Below are positions 1 through 12,118 of a stretch of DNA of 64,000 nucleotides, in pieces. The notes beneath the pieces were generated by a model. The model was not told where the DNA came from, made no database searches, and was given only the letters and a program-made list of their open reading frames with translations. The translations under genes were made by a program, and so were the position numbers. Position 1 is the stretch's first letter, and the number at the start of each line of letters is the position of its first letter. Where the stretch lies: assembly GCF_000972845.2 (NCBI RefSeq), contig NC_040018.1:434001-498000 (forward strand). The letters run 5' to 3'. This DNA is from Larimichthys crocea (lineage: Eukaryota; Chordata; Actinopteri; Sciaenidae).

Positions 1-1116
1 GGGTCTCATATTCATGCCAATATCAGGGAGTAAAAAGTTCCAATAGATATACGTATATATATTTATAATAAAATATGTTTTTTTTGCTATGATCCCTCAA
101 ACACTTGACAAAAGACATGTAATGCAGGCAGGATGTTTTACAGGTTAACAATAAACATTGTCCAAAATGACATTAGTGCACTGAAACTGTTAATTTAATA
201 ATGATAAATAACTAGACATTACGATTCATGTCCTGATTAAAAAGAACGTTTTCATATAGTCACATATTGGACAGCACAAACAAATCAGATCAGCCTAATG
301 ACCCGTCGGTCAGGCTCTGGTGCTGTGTGCAGTCATCGGGTCTGGCTGATCGAAATTCAAGTTGTATCCACAAACTGGGATCAGAAGATAATACTAATAA
401 AAGCTCTGTTACCTCTCAGCTTTTTGCATGAAATATTCTAGTGGATGACTCAAAGTATTTGGAGCCATGTCTGAGCTATACGTTCATCTTTTGTCATTAA
501 TATCCAGGAAAAGGGGAAGAAAGGAAACCATGAAAACTAAATGAAAGTACAAAAACTATGTGAAGTATGTAAGCAAACATGCAGAAATACACTGTTGCCC
601 ATAAAGTCTTTGATCAATCTCTTCCAAACATATCACAGTGGAAATTAAACTACAATTAACCTGATGTGTATAAATAGAAATAAAAAGATGAACGCGTCTG
701 AAAACAAAATTATATCCGTTACGGTCAGCGGTGCATCTTGTCTCTGTGATTTTCAATGACATGATTCACTCGTGTACCTGCAGAAAAGCTGAATCAACAA
801 CAAACTATTTGCAGAAAGTCTTAAAACATTTCAAAACAACTACCTGTCCGTCACTCCTCACCATCTCTGTTTACAGGCTTTAGACTGCTTGGTTCACTGA
901 CCTGAGATAGTTCATTCAAAGTTCATCATACAACACATAAGTCATAAACTGAACAATTGATAACAAGCATGCACAGCTGCTTGCACTATTTAACATGTGC
1001 TCAAAGGTGCCATGCTGCAGGCAGATGAAGCCTTGCATTACCTCTCCTCTCTTACTTACTTTACGGTTGTTGTTTTTTTTTTTTTTTTTTTTTTTTTTTG
1101 CAGTGGACCTACTCAC
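1..1116 (-). other. obi1 intron 2 (partial)
   Basis: This is sequence downstream of the obi1 exon 2 donor in gene orientation. I looked for the next OBI1 exon (TVRKHLRKTRLELLHKEYE-like) on the minus strand and did not find it. A 27-base T run at 1073-1099 (poly-A on the gene strand) sits 17 bases past the donor. Nothing else is recognisable. Confidence 0.6.
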
Positions 1117-1454
1117 CGATGATTTCTCTGCAGGGGCTGTCTGCTGTGATGGGGACTCTGCAGGTGGGACACTGGCTGGCTTTCTTTAACCACATCTCCA
1201 TGCAGGACGAGCAGAACACGTGGTGGTTGGCACAAATGACCGGCTGTCTGACCTGCAGCGGAGAGACAAAACACAGGCAGGTTATGTTGGAAATAAACCG
1301 GGAAACACTTCGTAATAATAACAATACGTTACTAGGCAGCAGTTTAAGCGTGTGCAAGTACGTCATCTTTGTTTTTTTTTACCTTTCCGAGACATATCTG
1401 ACACGAGATCGGTAAAGTGAGAGAAAGAGTGGATGACTGAAAGTTAAGAGCCAT
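1117..1454 (-). CDS. obi1: OBI1/RNF219 ORC ubiquitin ligase, coding exons 1-2 (5' partial gene)
   Basis: Two exons spell the N-terminus of RNF219/OBI1, the E3 ligase that ubiquitylates ORC subunits at replication origins in the nucleus (family knowledge). Exon 1 is 1383-1454 (24 codons, ATG at 1454-1452, A at -3 and G at +4), ending GGA AAG before a GTAAAA donor. Exon 2 is 1117-1252, starting after a GCTGCAG acceptor with V-R-Q-P-V-I-C and ending ATC ATC G before GTGAGT. The RING C3HC4 ligands are C18, C21 (exon 1), C31, H35, C38, C41, C52 and C55 (exon 2). The 24-residue exon 1 and the phase-0 junction match the human protein as I know it, including the LSLTLPI stretch before the first cysteines. 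A simple open reading frame misses exon 1 and starts inside the intron. The remaining exons (coiled coil and C-terminus) must lie left of position 1. Confidence 0.9.
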
Positions 1455-1640
1455 GCTTTAAAGCAACACACGACGCACACACACACACAGAAAACACACA
1501 CACACTTCCTCCTCACGAGATACAAATTTCCCACCCAGGCTCCGCGCGCCCAGTCTGAGAACTACGGGGAGTCGAAACGGCCAAAAAGGCGCGAAATTCG
1601 CAAACAATACAAAACCGCTTTAAGTTTGCACCCATGACAA
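1455..1640 (-). promoter_or_regulatory. obi1 5'UTR/promoter region with E2F-like site
   Basis: The region directly upstream of the obi1 ATG is locally CpG-rich around 1540-1620, unlike the AT-rich flanks. It contains TTTCGCGCC on the minus strand (1588-1596), a match to the E2F core TTTSGCGC. A CA-rich microsatellite lies at about 1475-1505. The transcription start cannot be fixed from sequence. E2F control would suit a replication-origin gene, but this is inference. Confidence 0.5.
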
Positions 1641-2480
1641 ATGGCTGCGGTAAGTACACATACTCAAGTACCGCACTTACTACTACAACTTTGAAATCTT
1701 TTTTTTCACTATTTACATGTATTTTAACCCAGAAACACAACCACACACATACAAAGGGATATGCATGGGAGGGTTGGTGCCTTGCTCAAGGGCACCTCAG
1801 TGCCCAGGCCGTGTTAGTGAGTACACATACTCAAGTACTGTACGACCTAATACTATAATAACTCTGAGGTTTGGTTTGAGTAATATCATGCCAAATTCAA
1901 TTAGCTCCATTGTATGCAATTTGCTCCACTATAATGGGGGTTGAATTACTCAATTACTTTTCCTGAGGCGATTATATAAGTTTAGCTTTTAGATTTGTTA
2001 CTATTTATTTCTTATTCATGAGTATTTTCTCATACACCTTGTATATACAGCCTGTTGTTACAAATTCATTTTCCAAATGTGGGATTTTTAAATCTCTTAA
2101 AGTCTCTCTTATAGTCTTAGCTTATCTGAGTTACTTACTTTTGGCACTAAGTAATTGTTGATGATATATTTACGCATGTTTACTCAATTAAAAACTAGTA
2201 ATAAGTAAAATATTTGAACACAACTGGTTTATTGGTTTATTCATAGATTTAAATAATGTTATTGTGTTTGCCAGTTCAGACTGAGAAATCTGTAGCTAAC
2301 CATTCTAACTTTGAGTCTCAACCATAACAAATGGCTGTGGTAAGTACACATTTTCAAGTGCCGTACTTACTTACTACAGTTTTGAGCTTTAATTTACTTA
2401 ATTAGCTCTGTTGTATGCTACTTTATACATCTATTCCACTTCAGTGGGAGGCAAATATTGTATTTTGCTACTGAACCATA
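1634..2480. repeat. Relic copies of a teleost 'tactcaagtac' repeat family
   Basis: Three related pieces occur: 1634-1690 and 2325-2390 share 'caaatggctg(c/t)ggtaagtacaca' followed by 'tcaagt(a/g)ccg(c/t)acttac', and 1810-1960 repeats 'gagtacacatactcaagtactgta' plus 'gctcc(a)ttgtatgc'. The pattern of acttgagta/tactcaagta phrases followed by 'ttctactccactt(ca)' is characteristic of a dispersed teleost repeat I recognise but cannot name. There is no coding potential. Confidence 0.65.
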
Positions 2481-2857
2481 CTGGATATTTTTTGTCACTT
2501 TCATCCACTGTGCAGTATCACTGTGTACACATGTCACTCTATCAATATTTTAAATAGTGTAATATATCCTATTTATGTAGCATACAGAAATACTTCTCAA
2601 TACGCATACACAAAAACACACATTTTTCATTTTCTATTCTAGTATAGCCTATATTTTGTATTTTATATTATTCTTTTTTACCTAACATTTTTATAGTATT
2701 GTATTTTACTTCTTCAGTTTATTTCTATTCTTTATATGTAGTGCTGTTACACAATTAATTAACCTGCATATGAAACGTGTAGTGACGTGTAGTCCACAAC
2801 ATTTAGCATTAGCTGACGGCTAATCTTTAATACCAGCATGACTAAATGTAGCGCTGT

Positions 2858-3022
2858 TAATATGGTGGGCTCCATGGCAGAGGACCTGTGGCGTCTGTAG
2901 ATATAAAAGGCTCATTCTAAAGTAACGATTCTTATTTTTAGGTTTTTATGGTGATTGATGATTCAGTTTCTGCCGTATTCTGAAAACGGAGTCCTCTAAA
3001 TCTTAAACACTGGACCTTTAAA
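2858..3022. repeat. 3' fragment of TTAAAGGTSCAGTGTGTA-type MITE
   Basis: The piece 'ctgtagatataaaagg...gattcttattttt...aaatctta(a/c)acactggacctttaaag' matches the right half and right terminus of the full copy at 55207-55533. The left half is missing. It is a non-autonomous DNA element with no coding capacity. Confidence 0.7.
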
Positions 3023-3023
3023 G

Positions 3024-4285
3024 GTCTGAACTTTACACTGAATTTACATCATATTATATCCCTTTTCCAACACAGGCAGCCATGTGGAGGAGGAAAAGTA
3101 AACTCATGGGGAAATACAGCTGTATTCTCTATAAAAAACCTATAAGAAACCAGTCATACAGAGAGATGCTCAAATTAGGGTGTGATTTGCATGTCACAAC
3201 ATATACTAAAAATGTTAAAAATGAAACTAGAAAAAGACGAGGTTATACGGCATGCTTTCTATTTGGGTTAAAATTACCTTGTAAACAAATATAGCTGTTC
3301 TTCGAGTGAACTCCCTCATGTTATTTACAGAGTGAAGTTCATGCTAAACTTAAAGCAGATAGGGACTTGCTATCTTGCTATCGGTCAATGTTTCTACCAA
3401 TAACAATGTAGTGTCTTCACATATTTAGCTTTGGTTTGATTGTTTTTGTTGTTTTCTTAAAAATGATAAATCACAACAAAACAGATTTATTTATTTCAAA
3501 CGGAAGTTCCTCAATGTAATATTTTGCAAGCCTTCATCTCAGGTAAACGATCTAATTTATAACTACGCCGAGTTATCTAATATTAGCATAATTTCCACCA
3601 CAAATATTTCAAACGACATCCACCACAGCTCAGCCCAAAAGAGCCATTACTCATATCTAAACCAACATGTCCTGTGCTCCATTGTATCTCAAACCAGGAC
3701 ATCTTCTCAGGATCTAACGTGATTACAATTGATTGAGTGTAAAAAAAAAAAAAAAAAAAAAAGCTTGTACACTGATCCTACTTTAAAAACATCACCAGTA
3801 TTTGTTTAGCTGTTTTCAACAGAATATTAAATGGATCACCGGCCAGCACTTGTTCTCACTCATTTTTCTAAGCACCGCTGGTTTTGTGAGAACTTTTGGA
3901 GTGAATGTACACAATTCAAATGATTACATGAGTATCAATTTGCATAATACTACTTGATGTTACTTTTTATTATCGCCGTACAATGAGAATTTTCTTAAAT
4001 GTATACAGACCAAGAGCAGGTTGTATACAAACTCGGAAATACTCAAATATTTTTAGTAACCGTTTCGGATTGAACTAAAAAAACTGTGAGGATGTGTTTG
4101 CAGTACACGCTTTTATTCAAGCCCATATTCGTCTCAGTATCACAAATGACTTCAAAGAGCGCCTGACATACGAGATGCCGTCAGAGAGACTTTCTAGTGT
4201 GCCATAGTAAACCTGCAAAAATGTAACTGAAGTGGTTCATGTATTTCTTACTGGGAAACTCACTCTAGAATAACCAATAACAGAC
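3024..4285. other. Non-coding, nothing recognised
   Basis: AT-rich non-coding DNA with a poly(A) tract at about 3740-3762. The 70-codon open frame near 3082-3294 has no recognisable domain, no splice context and no codon signature, so I do not call a gene. Confidence 0.5.
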
Positions 4286-4740
4286 TGAAATGAAAAGAAA
4301 TACCCGTTTTCCGACAAGTCCCATTGTCCCTCTAAGATTGCATTGCTTTGCAACAGGCCAGTCATTAATTGATGACAGTCAATTAATCACAGCTGGTACA
4401 GACGGCTGCATCTATTGATCTTGTTCCAGCACTTATTTTTCATCCCTAAATGACACCGATTGCCAGATTTGACCAGCATGTGTAATGGACAGTGAAGAAC
4501 CAATGACCCGAGTGTCACTCTTACCACTGGTCGGGATCTGGATCCCCCTCCCCCATCTCTGGGCAAATAGCATCTTTACCATTTAGCTTGGAAAGGTTTA
4601 GACTGCCCTAAGAGCACAGCAGCGAAACAGTGCGCTCTGGTGCTCAGATGACCTTTTCTGTTTAAGGCTTAATCTCTGACAAATGCTTGCTTTAATTAGC
4701 CTGATACCCCCTGCCTGGACTGCCACCCCACCCAGCTCCC
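4286..4740. other. Candidate conserved non-coding element
   Basis: High-complexity sequence, free of simple repeats, bounded by AT-rich or low-complexity DNA. It is rich in homeodomain-type cores (ATTAATTGAT, CAATTAATCA, TTTAATTAG). It lies in the obi1-rbm26 gene desert. The call is inference from texture only; no alignment was possible. Confidence 0.25.
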
Positions 4741-4879
4741 CTTAGCTTTCTCTCACGCTCTCTCTCTCCATCTCTCTATCTCTACTTTTCTCTATCTTCC
4801 TCAGTTTGCTTTTTGGAAATGTGAGGTGGGACAAAATCTGTCCTCTAAGACAAATATGGTGTTCAGGACATACAGTGAT

Positions 4880-4951
4880 AAGTATATATATAGTAAATAT
4901 CATATATAATATATATATATATATATATATAGATATATATATATATATATT
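4880..4951. repeat. (TA)n low-complexity tract
   Basis: Long alternating TA runs interrupted by a few G/C bases. The apparent 'IYIYIYI' open frames across it on both strands are translation artefacts. Confidence 0.95.
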
Positions 4952-7289
4952 AGTTAGTATCATGCCAAACAAGTTCCTATATTTCTAGAATGACAGTATA
5001 TTACTCATAAAGGCAACAGCCGTGAAGTTTAGAGAAGGTGATTTTTGAAACGCACAGTGTATAATATTTAGACACAATCACCTATTTTGTATGATAATGT
5101 ATAAATAATGAATATCCAATAGTATTTGAAATGAGACAATCAAGAGCAAAAATGCAGAGAAAGAGGTAATGTTGGGGAGGAAGTATAAGGCTAAAAAAGA
5201 TTAGCTAGTGCACATTAGGGGGTTTAAGATAACATGCAATGGCAACCTGCAGGACTCATCTATTGATTAGCCACTATCACAGGCGGTAGAGTGTGTGTGT
5301 GTGTGTGTGTGCATGCGCACGTGTGTTTCAAGAGAATGGCAGAATGTATATGCTTCCTCTGTAACAGCTTTCAGGGTGAGGTAATGTAATATTTAAAATA
5401 TATAACAATTAGATATAGAAAATGTAAATTCCATTAGATGCTGATGAGAAATTTTTTCTTTAAGTTTGGGCAAAATGTTACTGATCACTTTCCAACACTG
5501 CTGAAATGAAGCCTCAGCTTCACCCAGAGACTGCAGCAGGTCATGCATCCCTCCCACTGCGGTAGCAAACACAAGTAAAATAGATGCATGGCTACAAATC
5601 CTTGTTTTATTGGAAAGGGGCCTAATTATTAGGATGTAAGTCAGGCTGTGACTGGAGGGCCGTCTCCTTGATGCGGGCCTGGTTTATATTTATCCCCTCC
5701 TCTGCAGCTACAGCAGCAGTGCCACCATCACTACCAGCAGTGTGTGGCGCTTTTATTACATCGCCCACAGGCAGGTTCAGCCCTGTCACAGTCACACACA
5801 CACACACATGCACACACACACACACACAGCCTGCAGGACCGGCAGCCAGTTGAGTCCCCTCCACAGCAGAGTTACCCCACATCCCCATGCAGCCCCACAT
5901 GGGCCCTTGGGGCAGTGGAGGGAGGGAGCGGGTATTATGGTAATACTATAGCCTGCTGCTCCCTTCCCCTCTCCTGCAGCACAGCTGGGAAGGACCATCA
6001 TTACAAGTATTGTAGCAATCTGTTTAAGAGGGACACATTGGAGAGGTTGGGTGACAGAGAGAGGATGAGTGCTGCATACATAGATCACATAAAATATGAT
6101 TAAAATGTGTGTGAGGGGACCAGGAATAAAATGCAAAACTTGTTATGAACACCTTATATCAAGTCCACTGTCAAAATGGCCAGCTGTAAATCTCTATTTT
6201 TCCCTCTTTACTTTTTTATTTTATTAAAGGTTTCTTGTGTTGAGCTGGTCATATCTCAAGACAGGGGGCCTGTGGCACATAAGGAATAAATAGGACATAA
6301 AGTACTTGAATCTCTAATGCCTCATATAGCTTTACCAATCCATATTGTAGTGTGTCATGAGCTGGAAATCTATTACAAAGTGACCAAAATCAAATAGCCT
6401 CCCAATCGTGCCTCACCGCTGCTCTTATGGTCAAACTGCCCTAAATTTCATGCAAAAATTCTCCAACCAATTATTTTTAAACGCGCATGAAATCCAGGAG
6501 ATATATCTATCAGGTCTTTATGGTAATTGGTAAAAAAAAAAAAAGCTGCACACATATTCTGTGAGAAACTCCCACAACACATGTCTCAATGCTGCTTTAA
6601 ATACCCGTTTTGCAATAGATTAATGATTATATATCAAGAACGTCTGATCAGAATAAACAGCCTACTCCACTATTCTGGTAGAAGATTAGAGCTTTGACAG
6701 GACGGTCAATCACTCACTGTCGGATTTGGCCGCCTGAAGCCATTCATCTGCTTGTCTTGTTTTGGAGCAAAAAAAAAAAAAAAAAAAAAAAGAGCAGGCA
6801 GTGATTCAGAGCCTTCCTCAGACTCCATCATCCTCAAAGTATTTTTAGGGAAACAGAGATATCCATTACATCCCTTTCCCCACCACCGTTGCCCTCCTTC
6901 TTGTTCTATTTTCAGCTCAGTTTTGAACAGAAAGTTCGATTGATAAAGCCAGAATCTATAACAGCATGCGCAGAGGTGAAGGGTTATTGAATATTCTGAA
7001 GATGAACTATTAAAAATGCATATTATCTCATTATTCCTGCTGCCAAATAGCTGGAAACTATATATGTCACGAGATAGGAAAAAAATGGTTCTTGTCTTTT
7101 TTTTTTCTTGACCTGACAGAGGGCACGTGAGGAGGAGAGAGCGAGGCGAGGGAGGGAGAGTGGTCTTTTAAAAATGGCTTCAGTGCACTAATGCCCCTGA
7201 AACCTGAACCCTTATTGGATCTGAAGGGCATTATAAAACAGGCGTCCTGTACACCCTCTGTTTAAAAGTGGGGATTAAAGGTGAGTGTC
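4952..7289. other. Gene-free stretch with microsatellites and possible regulatory blocks
   Basis: Holds (GT)n at about 5290-5312, (CA)n at 5793-5828 and a poly(A) tract at 6769-6791. Between these are high-complexity blocks at about 5480-5760, 6400-6500 (with TTTCATGCAAAAAT and CAATTATT) and 7120-7280, the last a GA-rich lead into sequence containing TTAAAAATGG and GGCATTATAAAAC. No exon with a plausible reading frame plus splice sites was found. Confidence 0.45.
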
Positions 7290-10200
7290 TCAGTAACTAT
7301 CTAACAGTGTGTATAACATCATGTTGGTGAAAACACAATGATGTTTAATAGTTGAATTGTGTGTCTTTTTTTTTGTTGTAAAAACAACTACTAAAAGAGG
7401 GCTGGAGAAATAATGTTCAACAATGACATTTGTCACCCCCACTCTCCCCAACCCTTCACCCCACCCACATACACACACACACATACACACCAGGAGGCCT
7501 TATTAATTATTTGTAGCCACTTGACTTCATATTGTGCTGCCAGTGGCTTGGTCAAAGATTATAATTACCACTTCCCTGTTTGTATCATTTTCCATCTCCT
7601 GTGCTTTTAGTGCAGTATTACTTCTCTTGTCCCTCTCTCTCCCTCTCTTCCTCCCTCTCTCCCGTATACACAAGACCAAAAGTGCAGGCACATCATTTAT
7701 TGATAAGACAAAAAGAATGTAATGAAATTATCAATGTTCTTGAATTAATTATGAACATGATTAAGAAAGCTAAAATCTCAGGAGCCGGTCTCTCATTACC
7801 CATTCACTCTTAGGGATTGCTTTCATTCAGGGAAGGAGAGGCGAAAAAGCCTTCCAGCAGAGCCCACTCCGGCTCAGCCCTTCTCCCTGTGTGCCTGTCC
7901 CCTTGTCTCTGCTGCCGGGGCTGATTGACCAACCCCTCCGACAGACTTGCTGCCAGGTCGCCCGGACGGCTCTCTTGCACCCATGCTTGTTAACTGTGAT
8001 GCAGGCGAGGCGCAGTTAGCTGCCTCGTGGCCTCTGACGTTTACGTGGAAAAGAGAGAGGACGTGCTCAACCTTCCTGTTCTACACCAGCGTTCAAGCTC
8101 TGGGGTCTTGACCCTCCTAAAAAAAAAAAAAAAAAAAAAAACACACTTGAGGTAAGTGAAACTTCTCAGACTTCTAATTAGGCTTAGACTGTTTGTCTGG
8201 TGTGAATACTTTGTCAGTCTTAGAAAATGTTTTTGCCTCTTTTATCTGCAAGAAAAATATCTTTTTCATTTTTAACTCACTACATAAAAATATTATTTTT
8301 TACTCACAGGCAACTCTTTTTTAAAATCTAAAATTACTGCTGGTCTCTTTAGGTTGTAGCCACCAGTGTGACATAAATCGCATGTCATTGCTTGATGAGA
8401 AAAAGTCAAACTACTGTCAAACTACTCCATATATTACATATTCTAGTTAGAATAAAAGGGAGTATTTTTTTTCTGATATAATCCATTTCATTTATTATAT
8501 TTAATTTGTTTTTTTCCCACTGGTGATGTTCAATTTATTCTCTAGTTAAATCATTTATGACTTTTTCTGCTGTGGAATTCGTGTAGATATTAAGTGTATT
8601 CATCCCACCTTGAGTCTCTTCTTCTTTCTGATCTGTCTGTATAATTTCTGAGTCATGAGATTTAAAATAGTAATTTGGCATTTAGATGTAATAAATGTCT
8701 TTAAATATTTATTTTTTTTAAACAAAAAAAACATACATCTTCAGTGATCCATATTCATATCTTAAAACGTCTGCGCTTTTGTCTGATGAATCTCTGCTGA
8801 ACGCGTCACCTCTCAACACTATGTATAACGCCCATTTTGTTGCACGTAACGTCATTTATATATGAGAGCGCCGGTGCACGTTAAACTAATTTTAGTGACT
8901 ATTTATCCATTCATATCCAGTGAGAGAGTGAGAGAAATGTTCTGCAAGAGCTACATATCTGTGGTTCAGTCAATCTTTCTTCTTCTGCTCAGTCACATGG
9001 GACAATATATGGGGCAATACTCCCCAAAGTATTGGGGAGTTTCAAACAAAGTCTCGAACCCACTGTCTCTTTCTTTGTCACACCATCTCTCTTTATAACT
9101 GTCTTTCTAGCTTTCTCCACACGCACACACACTCAAACACGTGCCTGTGTGCACACACACATACATGCTCAATCAAAATATAGACACAGAAAAACATACC
9201 TTTGCATGTTTCACCTCCTCGTACAAACAAAATGTACACACACCTGCACATGGACATACTGTGGTATATTTACAGAGTAATGTACATTTTTATTTTATTT
9301 TTCCTCGTAAAGTTTCACGTTATTTTAAAGAATGTTTACATGATTGTGATTATGCTGTGTGGTGAGATACAAAACAGCGCAAACTCTGTTGTTATTACCT
9401 TTATTGGCAGGTTTGTGTTAAATTTAAAGCCTTCCTGCTACAGAGTAATATATAGAGCACGTTTTCCCTCTTGAAAATGAATTCATCGTTTCTGGTGCAG
9501 TATCGAAAGAATGAAAAGATTCACTAGAAGACAGAGAAAACAACAAGGAAAGAGAGATAGAGAGAATGAGAGGGAGAGAGAGAGGGAGATCTCAGGGGTT
9601 AATGGCAATCCTCCTGTCCTAGGGATTGATCCAAGTATTGGATCGCACATAAAGCTGCAGTTACTGGATATTACCCTGCCGCTATCGGCCTGCAGTGATG
9701 GCCTGGATAAGAAGTGCTTACCAAAGAGGATGCTCCTCCAGGGCAGATACGGTTTCCCAGCCCTCTGGGAACAACAACCACATGCCTGCTGCTTGCTCAG
9801 GAACTTTCTACCTCATCGAGTAAATCCAGGGGCCTTATCAAGTTACTGGCCTACTGAACTGCTCAAAAAAAATGTTTAGACCTCTTCGGATTTTGAGCTG
9901 CGCAAGGCCAAGGCAGTCATTAAATGGCACCTGCTCTTCATAGATAAGAGTGTTGATTATTTGTTTTGTTTAGCTTGTGTTTTTTTGTCGGATGGAGTGG
10001 GGTTATCGCGGATTCAGTTCTGAGCACAACGCTTTCATAGATTTTTTTCCTGTAAAGTTCCTGAGTTATTCTTAACAGGATTATAAAGTTGACTTTTTGC
10101 CTGCCAGACTTCACTGTACTTGTCTTAGCTGATTATTAAAATAGCTTAAAACACTTTAAATGGGCACGCTTCAAGAAACTGTCCTCAAACCAGTCCTGTC

Positions 10201-10899
10201 TGCAATTCCTCCTGTGGTTTTACATCAGATTTGTATAGAGGTTAGCTGATTCCAGATCTGTGCCAAAGCGGCCAGCTCTACCCATGAGCATCTGCTGTAT
10301 GCCTCTCTGTGGTATTACCCATGAAGCACCTGGCTCATGCCACACGCCAGCAACCAGAGCCCAGATGGCAGCTAAACAGGCTAATTATTTCAACACAAAA
10401 CTCTGATGTCCCACACCAGCACTGTGGGGCCACTCTGGCATTCTGCATGTCTCTCTCTAGCTCTGCTGAAGAGGATGTCTGCCATGGCGCTATAAAGATG
10501 TCAAGTGGGTAATCATGGTCATAGACAGGTCCCGGTACAGTGCTTGGTGTCCAGATGTAAAGATGGTCATATGTGGTGTCCTCTGGAGGAACAAAGGCAT
10601 TTGGCAGAGTAGGATGCTGCATTGTCTTTGCCCTTGGTGCTCATTGATGCAGATGCCTGGTCTTTATATTCCAGAGTTGACAATAACACAAGTTTTTGAG
10701 AGCATTTTTTTTTATCTTCTCACAACTATAACCACTAGAAAAATGCTGATTCAGAGTGTAGATTTTCTTTTCCCTTCAATATATGAACAAAATATCAGAA
10801 ACCAGCACTCACAAGTAGCATCTTGATGAACAGGCAGACGTTGCTCCTCATGTGTGTTTTTAGGCTCCAACTGACTGACAGAAACTCACATTGCTTGCT
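7290..10899. other. Gene-free stretch
   Basis: Contains (CA)n at about 7470-7490, a CT-rich stretch at 7628-7662, poly(A) at 8119-8141 and CA-rich patches at 9120-9250. A high-complexity block lies at 7840-8060. Open frames at 9511-9879 and 10309-10826 have no recognisable domain and start in GA-rich or otherwise ordinary sequence, so none is annotated. Confidence 0.45.
9019..9040. other. Perfect 9-bp inverted repeat (hairpin)
   Basis: ACTCCCCAA at 9019-9027 and TTGGGGAGT at 9032-9040 are exact reverse complements separated by AGTA. This is seen directly. No function is assigned; it is not followed by a T run and lies outside any gene found. Confidence 0.8.
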
Positions 10900-10954
10900 C
10901 ATTCATTCATTCATTCATTCATTCATTCATTCATTCATTCATTTATTCATTCAT
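10900..10954. repeat. (ATTC)n microsatellite
   Basis: About 13 tandem ATTC units with one ATTT interruption. Confidence 0.97.
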
Positions 10955-11621
10955 GGTTAGCCTGTCTGTCCCCTGGTGGCCATACAGCGATATTATGATC
11001 TCTCCTGATGACCAAACCAGGATCAATCTCTACCTGTAACTCTCTATAACACTGCATCTAGAACACAGTGTGTCCTTGTTTGTTTGGATTACAGCAGCTC
11101 TCTTAGCTCATACAGTAAATCATGCGAGTGTAAGTCAGACAGGCTCAGCATATTTGAATCAGACTCTTTAGACGTGTCAGTCAGCAGTTGCAAGCTCTTA
11201 ACTACACCAGCAACGGTGCGCTGCAGGCTTTAACCAAATTATCCCTGGTGGTCCAGTAACCGAACAGTATCAGCATCTTTATCTGACATCAGAGGCTGCA
11301 GTTTTTTTCTGTACATCTTCTCGGAGGTTGATGAAGTGTTGCCATTAGGGCCCGTCTCCTGCATCCTGAGGAAGAATTGGTTGTGCTTGATAGAGCTGGC
11401 ACTTAGATCAAGGTGCAGGCCCCACAGCGATAACCTACTGACTCCAGAGTTAAAGACTCCACCAATGGGAGGAGGGCCTACATCCTGATCTACTGCTTCT
11501 TGTCAGAGAAGAGTATTGCTGGCCGTAGCCTGTGTATTTTGTGTTTTAGGAGAAATGTTAAATCATTGAGGACATTCTGGCTTCCAAATGGTCATAAGTG
11601 ATTTCATTCTTGTGTATTTAC
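10955..11621. other. Non-coding, nothing recognised
   Basis: Ordinary single-copy-looking sequence between the ATTC microsatellite and the dispersed repeat at 11622. No open frame with supporting signals was seen. Confidence 0.45.
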
Positions 11622-12118
11622 CACTGACAGTATAAAGAATGGACAGAGCCTGAGTGATGTCACCCGTAGGTTTCCAATGCACTGTTTTGCCCTTGTCCTT
11701 CTCTTTTCTGCCTCCCGGCTAATCTAAATATCGGCAAAGATGTGTCTCGTTGGCGGACATGAGGTGGGCGAAATGGCGTCTGGATGCTCGAATAAGCCAT
11801 CTGTAACGACATGTGCCTGTCAATCAAGCGGTCACGCTGTGAATTATGCGCAACTTTAAGCCCTAATATCACCTGAACGGGTAAGTTAAAAAAAAAAAAA
11901 ATTCATAGTTGTCATGGACTCTCTGTAGAGACCAAAACCGTTGCCTGAACCAGGCTGTAAACATGTTTATTTCTGCTGTGAAGTTGGACATTTTAACATA
12001 GGGGCTTATGGAGATTGACTAACTTCTGCAGCCTGTCTCAAGCGGCCACTCGAGGTATTACAGTTTTTAGCACTTTCGCGTTGGATTCATTTCCCAGCAC
12101 CGGAGGTTGCCGCTTGGT
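11622..12118. repeat. Dispersed teleost repeat, copy A (~0.5 kb)
   Basis: Begins 'actgacagtataaagaatgga' and runs through 'gatgtcacccgtaggtttcca', 'aggctgtaaacatgtttatttctgctgtgaagt' in two pieces, and ends '(c)ggaggttgccgcttgg'. Copy B at 26672-26998 has the same left end, left interior and right end but lacks much of the middle. I recognise the family as common in teleost genomes. It has no coding capacity, and the class is uncertain. Confidence 0.8.

Noticed and set aside
1109..1366. Single-exon 85-codon model for the RING protein
   Set aside because: It reads through intron 1 and past the exon 2 donor; the two-exon model restores the first two RING cysteines and the conserved 24-residue first exon.
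5742..6136. Overlapping frames of 69-119 codons on both strands
   Set aside because: Driven by CA/TG microsatellite (HTHTHT and VCVCVC).
9511..9879. 122-codon plus-strand frame
   Set aside because: Begins in GA-rich sequence, no domain, no splice context; treated as chance.
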